In this document: positions 42,833-52,507 of the stretch, piece after piece
Position numbering within the stretch: the stretch's first letter is position 1
Layout: each line of letters opens with the position of its first letter
Assembly: GCA_028689735.1 (NCBI GenBank)
Contig: JAQVCP010000012.1
Location: forward strand, 1 to 64,000
Length of the DNA: 64,000 nucleotides
From: Hespellia sp.
GTDB taxonomy: Bacteria; Bacillota; Clostridia; Lachnospirales; Lachnospiraceae
Direction of reading: 5' to 3'
Translations under genes and position numbers: made by a program
The notes under the pieces: generated by a model
The model's database searches: none
What the model saw: the letters and a program-made list of their open reading frames with translations, nothing else
What the model was told of the DNA's origin: nothing

Positions 42833-43453
42833 CTACAAAAATGGATTGTACGCTTTCTCATATGCAATCGACGTCTCTTCCATGTGCCCGGGATATACTT
42901 TCGTATCCTCCGGCAGAACCATCAGACGCTCCTCAATAGAACGAATAAGCTGCCCTGCACTACCCGTTGGAAGATCACTGCGTCCAACCGATGCCTGAAA
43001 CAGCGTATCCCCACTAAACAACACGCCTTCGGATTCTACATAAAAGCAGCAGCCGCCAATTGTATGACCGGGTGTATAAATCACCTGAAAGGTATATCCT
43101 GCAAGTTCCAGCTTTTGGTTGTCACTCAAAAACTCAGCGCCGTCAAAAGCATATCGCGTTCCAAATCCAACCGATGCATTCAGTCGCTCATCCCGCAACA
43201 GCTCTGCTTCCTTTTCAAATGCATAGACTGGAATCTGGTAGTCTGCAAGCACACTGTCCAACCCCATAATATGGTCAAAATGTCCATGGGTCAGGAGAAC
43301 TGCCACCGGAACTAGCTCTGCCTCTTTCAGATAGGCCAGTGCTCTCTGGGGACCGTCACCCGGATCCACGATCACACATTCCTTTGTTTTTTCATTCTCC
43401 ACGACATAGCAGTTCGTGCCTGCCATTCCTACTACAAATCTGTTAATTTTCAT
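42833..43453 (-). CDS. MBL-fold metallo-hydrolase, glyoxalase II-like
   Basis: A cytoplasmic metallo-beta-lactamase-fold hydrolase of about 206 residues. Metal motifs: LTHGHFDHIMG (HxHxDH), TPGHTIGG, FSGDTLF (bridging Asp) and YPGHMEETS. All ligands for a two-metal site are present. The YcbL-like small size, without the C-terminal glutathione-binding domain of classical GloB, suggests a general thioester hydrolase. The ATG at 43453 follows GGAAAAAGAG. It overlaps nothing and sits between relA and hemZ as in many Clostridia. Confidence 0.88.
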   Translation of the reverse strand: MKINRFVVGMAGTNCYVVENEKTKECVIVDPGDGPQRALAYLKEAELVPVAVLLTHGHFDHIMGLDSVLADYQIPVYAFEKEAELLRDERLNASVGFGTRYAFDGAEFLSDNQKLELAGYTFQVIYTPGHTIGGCCFYVESEGVLFSGDTLFQASVGRSDLPTGSAGQLIRSIEERLMVLPEDTKVYPGHMEETSIAYEKAYNPFL

Positions 43454-43469
43454 CTCTTTTTCCTTTATG

Positions 43470-45773
43470 CTATCCAACTGTTCGCTCTATATCAATTGTT
43501 CCCTGAATCTGCCTCATCTTCTCGACCATCTGGGAAAGTTCTTCTCTGCCATGTACTACAAATCCCATCTCTATGGTAGCAACACCTTTTTTATTCGTGC
43601 GCACGTTCATAGACTTGACATCAAGCTTTGCTTCCGTGAAAATCTTTGAGATATCCATCAGAATTCCCTGACGATCACGTACAAACATTTTAATTTCTGC
43701 AATATACTGTCCTGCTTCCTCTGAGCCTTCTGCATGCTCCCATTCCGCCGGAATCAGACGTTCTCGCTCCGACTCAGAAAGATGGATCATATTGACGCAG
43801 TCCGTGCGGTGGATTGACATGCCTCTGCCTCGTGTGACAAAACCGACAATCTCATCTCCCGGTACCGGATTACAGCATCTGGAGAAGCGAACTGCCATGT
43901 CGTCGATTCCCTTGACTACGATTCCGCTCTTGGATTTGGCTACATGGACCTTCTTGCTGCTCTCGGCAATTGTCTCAAGAATGGTCTCATCGGTAATCTC
44001 CTTGCGGTGCTCTTTCTCGTATTCCTCCACAAGACGGTTGACAATCTGACCTTCCTTCATGCCGCCGTGCCCGATGGCTGCCAGTACAGACTCCCAATCC
44101 TTAAAGCCATACTTCTGCTGTACCACCTGGAGATACTTCGGCTTGCTGATATTAGCCGGATTGATTGCCTTTGCCTTACAGTAGGCATTGATCAGTTCCT
44201 TGCCGCGTACGATATTCTCTTCCTTCAGTTCTTTTTTGAACCACTGGTTGATCTTATTCTTCGCCTGGGTGCTCTTAACGATATTCAGCCAGTCCCGGCT
44301 CGGTCCCTTCGAATTCTGAGAGGTAATGACCTCAATCCTGTCTCCGTTCTGAATCTTATAGTCAATATTGACCAGCTTGCCATTAACCCTTGCTCCTACC
44401 ATCTTATTGCCAACAGCGCTGTGGATTGAATAGGCAAAATCTACCGGAGTCGAACCGTTCGGAAGATTCTTCACATCTCCATTCGGAGTAAAGCAATAAA
44501 CATCCTCTGTAAATAAATCCAAATCACCTTTCAGCAGGCTTAAAAACTCTCTGTTATCCGACATATCACGCTGCCATTCCAGAATCTGGCGCAGCCAGGT
44601 CAGCTTCTCTTCTTCCTGTGCCTTTACGCTCTTACCGGCCTCTCCGCCTTCTTTGTACTTCCAGTGGGCGGCAATACCATACTCGGCGGTCTTATGCATC
44701 TCTTCTGTGCGAATCTGAATCTCAAAAGGCTGACCGGATGGGCCCATCAGCGTTGTGTGAAGAGACTGATACATATTAGCCTTCGGCATGGCGATATAAT
44801 CCTTGAATCTCCCCGGAATCGGTGTGTACATCTCATGAATCACGCCCAATGCCGCATAACAATCCTTCACCGAATGCACAATGATGCGCACTGCAAACAA
44901 ATCATAGACCTGTTCAATGGTCTTATCCTGATTCACCATTTTTTTGTATATACTGAAGAAATGCTTTACACGTCCATATACCTTCGCCTCGATATTGGCG
45001 TTATTCATATGCTTCTGAACCTGTGCAACAATCTGCTGGACAAATTCTTCTCTCTTCGTCTTGCGCGCGTTCAGGTCATGAACCAGATGACTATAGACCT
45101 CTGGCTGCAAATACTTCAGTGCCAGGTCATCCAGCTCGATCTTAATCTTTGAAATACCAAGTCTCTGCGCAATCGGTGCATAGATATCCATGGTCTCCCT
45201 TGCTTTTTCCTTCTGCTTCTCCGGCCGCATAAATTCCAACGTCCGCATATTGTGCAGTCTGTCCGCCAGCTTGATGATGATGACACGGATATCCTTTGCC
45301 ATGGCAAGAAACATCTTTCTTAGATTCTCGGCCTGTACTTCCAGCTTATCTGCTGAATAGGACAACTGACCTAACTTTGTGACTCCATCTACCAGAAGCG
45401 CGACCTCCTCGCCGAATTCACGCGTAATATCCTCCAGTGTGATCTCCGTATCTTCAACGACATCGTGAAGCATACCTGCCGCGATCGTCTCTTTATCCAA
45501 CTCCAGATCTGCAAGGATAATCCCCACCCAGAGCGGATGAATAATGTAAGGCTCCCCTGATTTTCTTACTTGATCCTTGTGTGCTCCCCGTGCAAGCCGA
45601 TAAGCCTTTTCAATCATGGATATATCCGCTGAAGGATGGTATCTCTTGATTCTGGTAATCAATACCTCATATAGCTGCTCCGGGTCCTGATAATCTTCCA
45701 CTGCCTTTACAGCATGACCATCTACAATTTCCAGGTTTTGATTCATTTCCTCGTATTCTTTTGTGCCTGCCAT
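43470..45773 (-). CDS. relA: Bifunctional (p)ppGpp synthetase/hydrolase
   Basis: The stringent-response enzyme of Gram-positives (Rel/SpoT type). An HD hydrolase domain (YIIHPLWVGIILADLELD ... MLHDVVEDT) precedes the synthetase domain (GRFKDYIAMPKANMYQSLHT). The TGS domain (VYCFTPNGDVKNLPNGSTPV), a zinc-finger/helical region (RFSRCCNPVPGDEIVGFVTR) and a C-terminal ACT domain (IAEIKMFVRDRQGILMDISK) complete it. About 767 residues. GGAGG lies six to seven bases upstream of the ATG at 45773. Both catalytic halves look intact. Confidence 0.94.
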   Translation of the reverse strand: MAGTKEYEEMNQNLEIVDGHAVKAVEDYQDPEQLYEVLITRIKRYHPSADISMIEKAYRLARGAHKDQVRKSGEPYIIHPLWVGIILADLELDKETIAAGMLHDVVEDTEITLEDITREFGEEVALLVDGVTKLGQLSYSADKLEVQAENLRKMFLAMAKDIRVIIIKLADRLHNMRTLEFMRPEKQKEKARETMDIYAPIAQRLGISKIKIELDDLALKYLQPEVYSHLVHDLNARKTKREEFVQQIVAQVQKHMNNANIEAKVYGRVKHFFSIYKKMVNQDKTIEQVYDLFAVRIIVHSVKDCYAALGVIHEMYTPIPGRFKDYIAMPKANMYQSLHTTLMGPSGQPFEIQIRTEEMHKTAEYGIAAHWKYKEGGEAGKSVKAQEEEKLTWLRQILEWQRDMSDNREFLSLLKGDLDLFTEDVYCFTPNGDVKNLPNGSTPVDFAYSIHSAVGNKMVGARVNGKLVNIDYKIQNGDRIEVITSQNSKGPSRDWLNIVKSTQAKNKINQWFKKELKEENIVRGKELINAYCKAKAINPANISKPKYLQVVQQKYGFKDWESVLAAIGHGGMKEGQIVNRLVEEYEKEHRKEITDETILETIAESSKKVHVAKSKSGIVVKGIDDMAVRFSRCCNPVPGDEIVGFVTRGRGMSIHRTDCVNMIHLSESERERLIPAEWEHAEGSEEAGQYIAEIKMFVRDRQGILMDISKIFTEAKLDVKSMNVRTNKKGVATIEMGFVVHGREELSQMVEKMRQIQGTIDIERTVG

Positions 45774-45804
45774 ATAGATCCTCCTTCCTTCATTTTCTTT
45801 TGTC

Positions 45805-46329
45805 TTACTTTCCTTCATATCTGATTACGGATTCCACGTCATAGCCCTTAAGCTTTTTGCGGCCTTCCAAGCCTTCGAGTTCCATAAGAAAGACACTTTT
45901 CACAACCTCTCCTCCAAGACGCTCAACCAACTTGATGATTGCTTCAATCGTGCCGCCCGTCGCCATAAGGTCATCGACAATCACAACCTTCTGTCCTGGT
46001 TTGATGGCACTTTTATGAATTTCAAGCACTGCACTGCCGTACTCCAGATCATATTCCACTGCTACGGTCTCGCATGGCAGCTTTCCCTTTTTGCGCACCG
46101 GAACAAAACTCTTATGCAAGTTATACGCTACCGGCATACCAAAGATGAACCCTCTTGACTCCGGTCCAATGACTACATCAAACTCTGTGTCTTTCAGTTT
46201 TTCCTGAATCAAATCTATTGCTGTTTTTAAGCCATCTGCATCTTCTAAAATACTGGTGACATCCCGGAAAATAACTCCTTTCTCTGGGAAATCTGGAATG
46301 CTTCTTACGTATTCTTTTATATCCTTCAT
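45805..46329 (-). CDS. apt: Adenine phosphoribosyltransferase
   Basis: It salvages adenine to AMP with PRPP. 174 residues. The PRPP-binding motif VVIVDDLMATGGTIEA is complete; the start IPDFPEKGVIFRDVTSIL and GPESRGFIFGMPVAYNL are typical of Apt. GAGG lies nine bases upstream. It is 31 bases from relA and 64 bases from recJ in the conserved recJ-apt-rel order. Confidence 0.95.
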   Translation of the reverse strand: MKDIKEYVRSIPDFPEKGVIFRDVTSILEDADGLKTAIDLIQEKLKDTEFDVVIGPESRGFIFGMPVAYNLHKSFVPVRKKGKLPCETVAVEYDLEYGSAVLEIHKSAIKPGQKVVIVDDLMATGGTIEAIIKLVERLGGEVVKSVFLMELEGLEGRKKLKGYDVESVIRYEGK

Positions 46330-46393
46330 GTCTCAAGACCTCTTTTCGGTAAAATTCTGGTTTTTATTCTAGATAAAAACAATTATAGCAAAA

Positions 46394-48106
46394 CTATTTA
46401 TAATTTACAATTGTAATCTGTAGCGTTCTATTACCCATGTATTCGTTGATTCCCGGATAAAATGTAATGGACAGTCCACTCTTTCCCTTTATGTATTCCA
46501 GACATTCTTCTGCCTCGCCAAAATAGAGTGCGTCCATGCTGGTTCCTTTTGAATTTCTCACCGTACATTTCAGTACATTCCTATTCTTTCCAAAAATCTT
46601 CGGATTCAACACCTTGAGATCTCGTTCCGCAAACAATGGTTTTCTGTTTCCCATGCCAAATGGGGCAAGGAGCTCTAACTGCTGCACCAATTCCTCTGAA
46701 ATATATTCCAGCGGAAGCTGCATGTCAATGGAGACTTTTTCAACCAGATCCTCCTCCGTCAGAAAACAGAGTTCATTCATCGTCTCGCGAAAACGCAGGA
46801 TGTTTGCTTCCTCCATAGAGAGTCCTGCCGCCATCTTGTGACCACCGAATTTGGTGAGCAGACCGCGACATTTGCACAACTCGTCATACATATGGTATGC
46901 GTCAATTGACCTGCCGGAGCCTTTGATTCCTTCCTCGCTCTGGGTCAATACGAATACTGGTTTATAATACCGCTCTTTCAGCCTTCCGGCAATGATTCCC
47001 GCAATACTCTCATGGCAGTCCGGCAGATAGATGACCAGTACCCGGTCCTCCATCAGTGAAGTATGTTCCACTTGTTCAATGGCATCCTCCAGTCCCCTCT
47101 GGGTCATCTCCTTGCGGCTGTCATTCAGAGCTTTCAGATCCCCGGCCAGCATGACCGCATCCCTTCTGTTCTTTGCATTCAGAAGCTCCAGTGTTCGCTT
47201 CGCCGTATCGAGACGGCCGCTGGCGTTCATGCAGGGTCCCAGCACAAATCCAATGTGGTAGACGGAAAGTGTCTGTGGATCGACTCCAGTGCACTCCATC
47301 AGAGCCTTCAGTCCCAAGTTGCTTGTGCGTCTGAGCATCTCCAGCCCCTGCTTCACAAAAATGCGATTCTCACCCACCAGGTCCATGACATCTCCAACCG
47401 TAGCAATGGCGACATTTTCCATGAGGTAATCCACCTCATCTACGTCCTTTCCCATGACTTCAAAAAGAGTCTCAATCAGCTTGTAGGCAATGGCGGCCCC
47501 ACAGAGCCTTGGAAATGGATACTCACAGTCCGCACGTACAGGATCCACCACGGCATCCGCCATAGGAAGGAGATATTCTTTCTCCCCATCTGTCTCCTCG
47601 TATGGAACTTGATGATGGTCCGTAACAATGATCGTCATGCCACAGGATTTTCCATATTCAATTTCTTTGGCCGCCGCAATTCCATTATCGCATGTAATCA
47701 CTGTATCCACCTCATCATCCAGAGCCCGGTCGATCAGATCCTTATTCAGTCCGTATCCGTCTTTAATCCGATCCGGTATATCCGTGTCCACATCTGCTCC
47801 CAGTGCTCCCAATCCCTGCTGCAGGATATAGGTGGCATTGATTCCATCAATGTCATAATCACCGATTACACGAATCCTGCTTCCATCCTGAATCTTGTCC
47901 TTCAGGATATCTACTGCCTGGTCCATGTCTCTCATCAGAATTCCATCATACAAATCTGCAATCGTTCCATTCAAATAAAAATCTATATCCTTATCTTCTA
48001 TAATATCTCGATTGCGGATCAGCCGGGCAATAATCGGGGATATATGATATTTTTCAGCTATCTTGTTAAAATCTGCTTTTTTCATTGTAAGGAACCACTT
48101 TTCCAT
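46394..48106 (-). CDS. recJ: Single-stranded-DNA-specific exonuclease RecJ
   Basis: A 5'-3' ssDNA exonuclease in recombination and repair, DHH family. Motif I is VIGDYDIDGINAT, followed by TCDNGIAA, the DHH motif VTDHHQVPY and the DHHA1 part KFGGHKMAAGLSME. About 570 residues. I start at the ATG at 48106, with GAGG eight bases upstream; the frame open for 31 more codons is not RecJ-like. It lies 143 bases after secDF. Confidence 0.93.
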   Translation of the reverse strand: MEKWFLTMKKADFNKIAEKYHISPIIARLIRNRDIIEDKDIDFYLNGTIADLYDGILMRDMDQAVDILKDKIQDGSRIRVIGDYDIDGINATYILQQGLGALGADVDTDIPDRIKDGYGLNKDLIDRALDDEVDTVITCDNGIAAAKEIEYGKSCGMTIIVTDHHQVPYEETDGEKEYLLPMADAVVDPVRADCEYPFPRLCGAAIAYKLIETLFEVMGKDVDEVDYLMENVAIATVGDVMDLVGENRIFVKQGLEMLRRTSNLGLKALMECTGVDPQTLSVYHIGFVLGPCMNASGRLDTAKRTLELLNAKNRRDAVMLAGDLKALNDSRKEMTQRGLEDAIEQVEHTSLMEDRVLVIYLPDCHESIAGIIAGRLKERYYKPVFVLTQSEEGIKGSGRSIDAYHMYDELCKCRGLLTKFGGHKMAAGLSMEEANILRFRETMNELCFLTEEDLVEKVSIDMQLPLEYISEELVQQLELLAPFGMGNRKPLFAERDLKVLNPKIFGKNRNVLKCTVRNSKGTSMDALYFGEAEECLEYIKGKSGLSITFYPGINEYMGNRTLQITIVNYK

Positions 48107-48248
48107 ACAGTATACCTCTTTCTTTTGAACATCAGTTTTTCTTGCAACTGCCCCGCCGCTCATTCTGTGAACAGTCTCAATGGTACCCATTATACACAAT
48201 GGGACCGTTGCATTGCAACAGTCCCATTCATTTCTATATCCATATTAC

Positions 48249-50534
48249 CTATTTTTTCTTTTCTTTTTTTGTAATCTTCTGTGTCTGTACCGGTTCTGCC
48301 TGCTTTACAACCTTCGTCTTCAAAACATACCACAGTGCTCCGGTGATACATACAGATGAGTAAGCACCGCACACGATACCTACCATTAATGGAAGTGCAA
48401 ATTCTTTGATGGAGCTTACACCCAGTACATAGAGAACTGCTACCATAACAAATGTGGTCAATGAGGTATAGATACTTCTTGTCAGTGTCTGTGTGATACT
48501 TCTGTTTACTACCAGTTCCAGATCATCCGTGCGCTTCTTGATTTTGAGTTCCTCGCGGATACGGTCAAAGATAACGATGGTCGCATTGATGGAGTAACCA
48601 ACAATGGTCAGCATACACGCGATAAATGTATTACCAACGGATACTCTTGCTGCTGCATAGAATGCCAGTACCACCAGAACATCATGTACGAGTGCAAGTA
48701 CTGCACTTCCCGCAAAACGGATGTCCTTGAAACGGAACCAGATGTAAAGCAGCATACAGATTGTCGCAATCAAAACTGCAACTAATGCATCGCTCCGCAT
48801 CTCTGAGCTGACGGTTGAGCTGATATTTTCAGCCGTAATCAAAGTGTCATCCACTTTAAAATTATCAACCATTGCCTTGTTGAATGCTTCTCTGGTTGCC
48901 AGATCCTGTGTCTGTGTCTTAAAGATTACCTGATTGCTGTCTTGTACCTTCTGAACCTGTACGTTCTTATCACCCGTCACATTCTCAATGATCGGTACGA
49001 TATCGCTGTCAATGTCTTCCAACGAATAATCTTCATTAAATGTTACGGTTGTAGAAGTACCACCCTTGAATTCCAGACTCTCATTGAGCATTCCGTTTCC
49101 ATTTGCGCTGTTCACTCCCATCAGTATAAAACCTGCTGCAATCACTACGGCAGACAGGATAAAGAAAATCTTTTTCTTCTGTAAGAAATTAATCGGCTCT
49201 CTTACCTTTTTCTCTCTTCCGTATACTTTTGGAGAACGAATACCGATTGCATAGAATGCAAAGATAATCATTCTGGTAATTACCAGTGCTGTGAACATGG
49301 ATATCACGATACCCATTGCCAGCGTCTGGGCAAATCCTTTGACTGTACCGCTGCCCTTGAGCCAGAGCACTACTGCTGCGATCAGGGTCGTAATATTGCC
49401 ATCCACGATTGCTGACAGAGCTTTCTGGAATCCGGATTTCAACGCTGTAATAACTGCTTTTCCTGCTGTCAGTTCTTCCCTCACTCTGGCGAAGATAATA
49501 ACATTGGCATCCACTGCCATACCAATACCGAGGATGATACCTGCAATACCCGGAAGGGTCAGTGTGACGTCAAATGCATTCAAACATACCATAATCAGTC
49601 CGGTGTAAATGATCAGAGCTAAGCTGGAAGCAAGGCCCGGAAGTAAATATACCCAGCACATGAAAATTAATACGATAATCAGTCCAATCAGTCCTGCTTT
49701 TAAACTTGTACTGATTGCTTCCTGTCCAAGCTGAGCGCCTACTACGTTTGAACGAAGTTCCTGAAGTTCCAGATTCAAACCACCGATACGAATGGTGGAA
49801 GCCAATGTTTCCGCTGCTTCATAATCTTCCATTCCGGTAATCTGTGCCTCTCCATCTGTGATAGCAGAGTTTACACTTGGAACGCTGACAAAGGAGCCGT
49901 CATAGTAGATACCGATACTCTGATTGCCTGCAACTGCTGTCGTTGTGGCATCCGCAAATTTTGTAGTTCCATCTTTTGTAAGGGTCAGCTCTACCACATA
50001 TTCTTTTGCTGAATTTGCTGATTGCTGAGTGGTTCCTGCCTGTGCATTCTGTACGTCCGTACCTGTCAGGACAATGGAGCCATCTTCCTGAAGCTCATCA
50101 ATGGTCTTGTTCAGTTTGTATGCCCCGGAAGTACTGTCGTAAGAATAGTTCTCACTTCCGTCACTTCCTGTCTGCGCAATAAAATACAAAGAACCCGGCT
50201 GTCCAAGTTCATCCAGAATCACATTGGCATCCGTCACACCCGGAATCTCGATGTTGATACGGTTGTCACCTTCCTGATAAACCGTTGCTTCTGTACTGTA
50301 CTGCTCCACACGCTTCTGTAGCTTGTAGATTGTATCACTCATATCCTCCGCAGAAGGGTTGCTCTTTACTGTCTCATATGTGATGCTGACTCCACCTTCC
50401 AGGTCAAGACCAAGATGAATGTTCTTGGCTGCGCCAGTCTCTCCCGAGCCAAATCCCACGATCGTTGTAAATCCCAAAAGTGCAATCAGGGCTGCCGTGA
50501 CAATCAGGCTAATTATGCCTTTACTCTTCTTCAT
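48249..50534 (-). CDS. secDF: Fused protein translocase subunit SecDF
   Basis: A proton-driven RND-type factor that aids Sec-dependent export. SecD half: the first helix, LGLDLEGGVSITYE, an extracytoplasmic domain up to about 250, and helices with VLIFMCWVYLLPGLASS and GMAVDANVIIFARVREEL. SecF half from about 445: LEFKGGTSTTVTF and TIVGYSINATIVIFDRIREEL. 761 residues and 12 helices. Fusion of the two subunits is normal in Bacillus and many Clostridia. It lies between the SCIFF maturase gene and recJ. Confidence 0.95.
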   Translation of the reverse strand: MKKSKGIISLIVTAALIALLGFTTIVGFGSGETGAAKNIHLGLDLEGGVSITYETVKSNPSAEDMSDTIYKLQKRVEQYSTEATVYQEGDNRINIEIPGVTDANVILDELGQPGSLYFIAQTGSDGSENYSYDSTSGAYKLNKTIDELQEDGSIVLTGTDVQNAQAGTTQQSANSAKEYVVELTLTKDGTTKFADATTTAVAGNQSIGIYYDGSFVSVPSVNSAITDGEAQITGMEDYEAAETLASTIRIGGLNLELQELRSNVVGAQLGQEAISTSLKAGLIGLIIVLIFMCWVYLLPGLASSLALIIYTGLIMVCLNAFDVTLTLPGIAGIILGIGMAVDANVIIFARVREELTAGKAVITALKSGFQKALSAIVDGNITTLIAAVVLWLKGSGTVKGFAQTLAMGIVISMFTALVITRMIIFAFYAIGIRSPKVYGREKKVREPINFLQKKKIFFILSAVVIAAGFILMGVNSANGNGMLNESLEFKGGTSTTVTFNEDYSLEDIDSDIVPIIENVTGDKNVQVQKVQDSNQVIFKTQTQDLATREAFNKAMVDNFKVDDTLITAENISSTVSSEMRSDALVAVLIATICMLLYIWFRFKDIRFAGSAVLALVHDVLVVLAFYAAARVSVGNTFIACMLTIVGYSINATIVIFDRIREELKIKKRTDDLELVVNRSITQTLTRSIYTSLTTFVMVAVLYVLGVSSIKEFALPLMVGIVCGAYSSVCITGALWYVLKTKVVKQAEPVQTQKITKKEKKK

Positions 50535-50609
50535 AGCTTAATTCCTTTCTTTTCCCGTCAACTTGAGAAGTCCGATACTGCTTCTCCCAGACGCCTAACT
50601 AGTTCAATC

Positions 50610-50644
50610 AAGCGGATACACAAAATCCGCTTTGCTGTTTCCCC
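50610..50644 (-). repeat. Dispersed palindromic repeat, copy 7
   Basis: The plus strand reads AAGCGGATACACAAAATCC then GCTTTGCTGTTTCCCC. It lies between the maturase stop and the secDF start. Confidence 0.6.
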
Positions 50645-50680
50645 ATAATCTTACACATACTTTGCAAGTCAGTGTAACGG

Positions 50681-52072
50681 TTATTCCGCAAGTGCGGCTT
50701 TCATCATAATTGCACATTCTACACGCTTGCGCTGCATCTCACAGCCAACCTCATAGGTATCATGAATCGTTCCGTGAAATTTAAATGAGTTCGCCATACA
50801 TCCACCGCTGCAATAAAATTTTGCAAAACAGTTCTTGCATTTTTCTTTTGTATAGACACTGCAGCTTCTGAATTCATCCGCAATCTCAGGCTTTACAATT
50901 CCATCATCTACATTTCCCATTAGAAAGCCTTCTTCTCCTACAAACTGATGACACGGGTACAAATCCCCCCACGGAGTCACTGCGAGATATTCGGTTCCAG
51001 AGCCACAGCCAGACAGACGCTTGTACACGCACGGTCCGCCCTCCAGATCGATCATAAAATGGAAAAATGTAAAACCTTTTCCTTCTCTTTCACGTTCTAT
51101 CATGGTCCTTGCAAGCTTGTCATACTCCGAAAAAATCTTTGGAAGATCTTCTTCCCGGATTGCATAGGAATCTGTCTCCGGTCCAACCACCGGCTCCATA
51201 GACATCTGTTCAAATCCCAAATCTGCAAAATGAAGGATATCTTCTGAAAAATCCAGATTATTCCTTGTAAAGGTCCCTCTTATGTAATACTTCTCCTGAT
51301 GTCTGCTCTCGGCAAGCTTCTGGAACTTCGGAACAATCAGATCATAGCTTCCCTTTCCATTACGGAACGGTCTCATATTGTCATGGACGTCTTTTCTGCC
51401 ATCCAGACTGAGCACTACATTATCCATCTCCCGATTCACAAACTCCTGAATCTCATCGTTCAAAAGAACACCATTTGTTGTGAGCGTAAACCGAAAATGC
51501 TTATCATGAAGCTTTTCCTGCTCTCTTCCGTAAGCAACCAGATCCTTTACAACCTGCCAGTTCATCAATGGTTCCCCGCCAAAGAAATCAACTTCAAGAT
51601 TTCTTCTGCTCCCGGAATTGGCAATCAAAAAGTCCAATGCTTTTTTTCCCACTTCGTAGGACATCAGTGCCCTTCTTCCATGATATTCTCCCTCCTCTGC
51701 AAAGCAATACTTGCAGGCAAGGTTGCAGTCATGGGCAATATGAAGACATAGCGCCTTGACCACAGTCTTTCTCTTCTTTACATCTCCGACATACGCCTCA
51801 AATACATCCTCGGTATAGAGCTTGCCGTTCTCGGTCAGACAGATGACATCCTCCAGGATTTCTTTTAAGTCCTGTGGATCATAGGTTTCCCCCATGCGTT
51901 CGATAAGCAGCTCTTGCGTCTGCTTCTCCTTCAGACTGTCCACAGTATGACGTGGATTGATCTCAGTCAGGCACTGTATCACATCATAGGCCGGCTGATC
52001 CACTACATGCACCGCACCGCTGTTCACATCCAGGATGATATTATATCCATTATTCTGGTACTGATGAATCAC
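50681..52072 (-). CDS. SCIFF peptide thioether maturase, radical SAM/SPASM
   Basis: It installs a thioether cross-link in the SCIFF peptide encoded next to it (CteB-like). The radical-SAM motif CNLACKYC lies in HDCNLACKYCFAEEGEY (about 115), followed by DFFGGEPLMNW. A C-terminal SPASM domain has its Cys-rich auxiliary cluster ligands (GCGSGTEYLAVTPWGDLYPC, then CKNCFAKFYCSGGC). An N-terminal PqqD-like segment (about 1-100) would bind the leader. About 463 residues. The GTG at 52072 is preferred, giving the family start MIHQYQNNGYN with GAGG nine bases upstream. Confidence 0.94.
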   Translation of the reverse strand: MIHQYQNNGYNIILDVNSGAVHVVDQPAYDVIQCLTEINPRHTVDSLKEKQTQELLIERMGETYDPQDLKEILEDVICLTENGKLYTEDVFEAYVGDVKKRKTVVKALCLHIAHDCNLACKYCFAEEGEYHGRRALMSYEVGKKALDFLIANSGSRRNLEVDFFGGEPLMNWQVVKDLVAYGREQEKLHDKHFRFTLTTNGVLLNDEIQEFVNREMDNVVLSLDGRKDVHDNMRPFRNGKGSYDLIVPKFQKLAESRHQEKYYIRGTFTRNNLDFSEDILHFADLGFEQMSMEPVVGPETDSYAIREEDLPKIFSEYDKLARTMIEREREGKGFTFFHFMIDLEGGPCVYKRLSGCGSGTEYLAVTPWGDLYPCHQFVGEEGFLMGNVDDGIVKPEIADEFRSCSVYTKEKCKNCFAKFYCSGGCMANSFKFHGTIHDTYEVGCEMQRKRVECAIMMKAALAE

Positions 52073-52111
52073 AATCAATTACCTCTTTCTATTTTATTAG
52101 CAAACAAGCAT

Positions 52112-52137
52112 AAGGCAGCGACCGCGGCCGCTGCCTT
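52112..52137 (-). terminator. Hairpin between SCIFF and its maturase
   Basis: AAGGCAGCG and CGCTGCCTT arms around an 8-base GC loop, without a T-tract. It lies between the two cistrons and may act as an mRNA-stability or partial terminator stem that keeps peptide mRNA above enzyme mRNA. Confidence 0.55.
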
Positions 52138-52187
52138 AAAATTGCTGTTTTTAATTATCTGCAGCGTTCCTGTAATCATGCCGCAGT

Positions 52188-52331
52188 TTATTTTTTGTTT
52201 TCACAAGTCTGGTTGCCTACAGTACAAGATGTCTTGCATGCAGACTGGCAGGATGTCTGACATTCGCCGCATCCACCTTTTTTTAATGTATTGTTCAATG
52301 TCTGTGTATTCAATGTTTTAATATGTTTCAT
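52188..52331 (-). CDS. SCIFF ribosomal peptide precursor (six Cys)
   Basis: A 47-residue precursor (Six Cysteines In Forty-Five residues). The leader begins MKHIKTLNTQTLNNTLKKGG and the core carries Cys at 21, 24, 28, 32, 36 and 43 with Ser/Thr/Gln between them, as in the SCIFF family. The maturase joins a Cys sulfur to a Thr residue in known relatives. GGAGG lies eight bases upstream of the ATG. It precedes its maturase by about 115 bases, with a hairpin between them. The product's role is not known in the literature I recall. Confidence 0.95.
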   Translation of the reverse strand: MKHIKTLNTQTLNNTLKKGGCGECQTSCQSACKTSCTVGNQTCENKK

Positions 52332-52408
52332 TCTATTCTCCTCCTTTTTGTCACTTCTGTGTTGTAATATAATCTGCCGCCGGCCGAATGCCTGCGTTCA
52401 AAGCATCA

Positions 52409-52477
52409 ACGTGCTTTGATTCCGTCATGTGATTGATTGGGAATCTACAGTACACGCATCAGCGTTCTCATATTATA
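52409..52477 (-). promoter_or_regulatory. SCIFF promoter and leader hairpin
   Basis: A perfect minus-strand -10 TATAAT at 52472-52477 with a poor -35 (TTTAAA-like, about 17 bases upstream). The transcript would carry the hairpin CAAAGCA/TGCTTTG (52409-52428) before the SCIFF ribosome site. Confidence 0.5.
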
Positions 52478-52507
52478 TCACACTTTTTTCTTGATTTAAA
52501 GGTTTTT

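Noticed and set aside
47063-48274. Long open frame antisense to recJ
   Set aside because: It mirrors a well-supported RecJ gene, has no ribosome site or recognisable domain, and its composition is that of a complementary frame.
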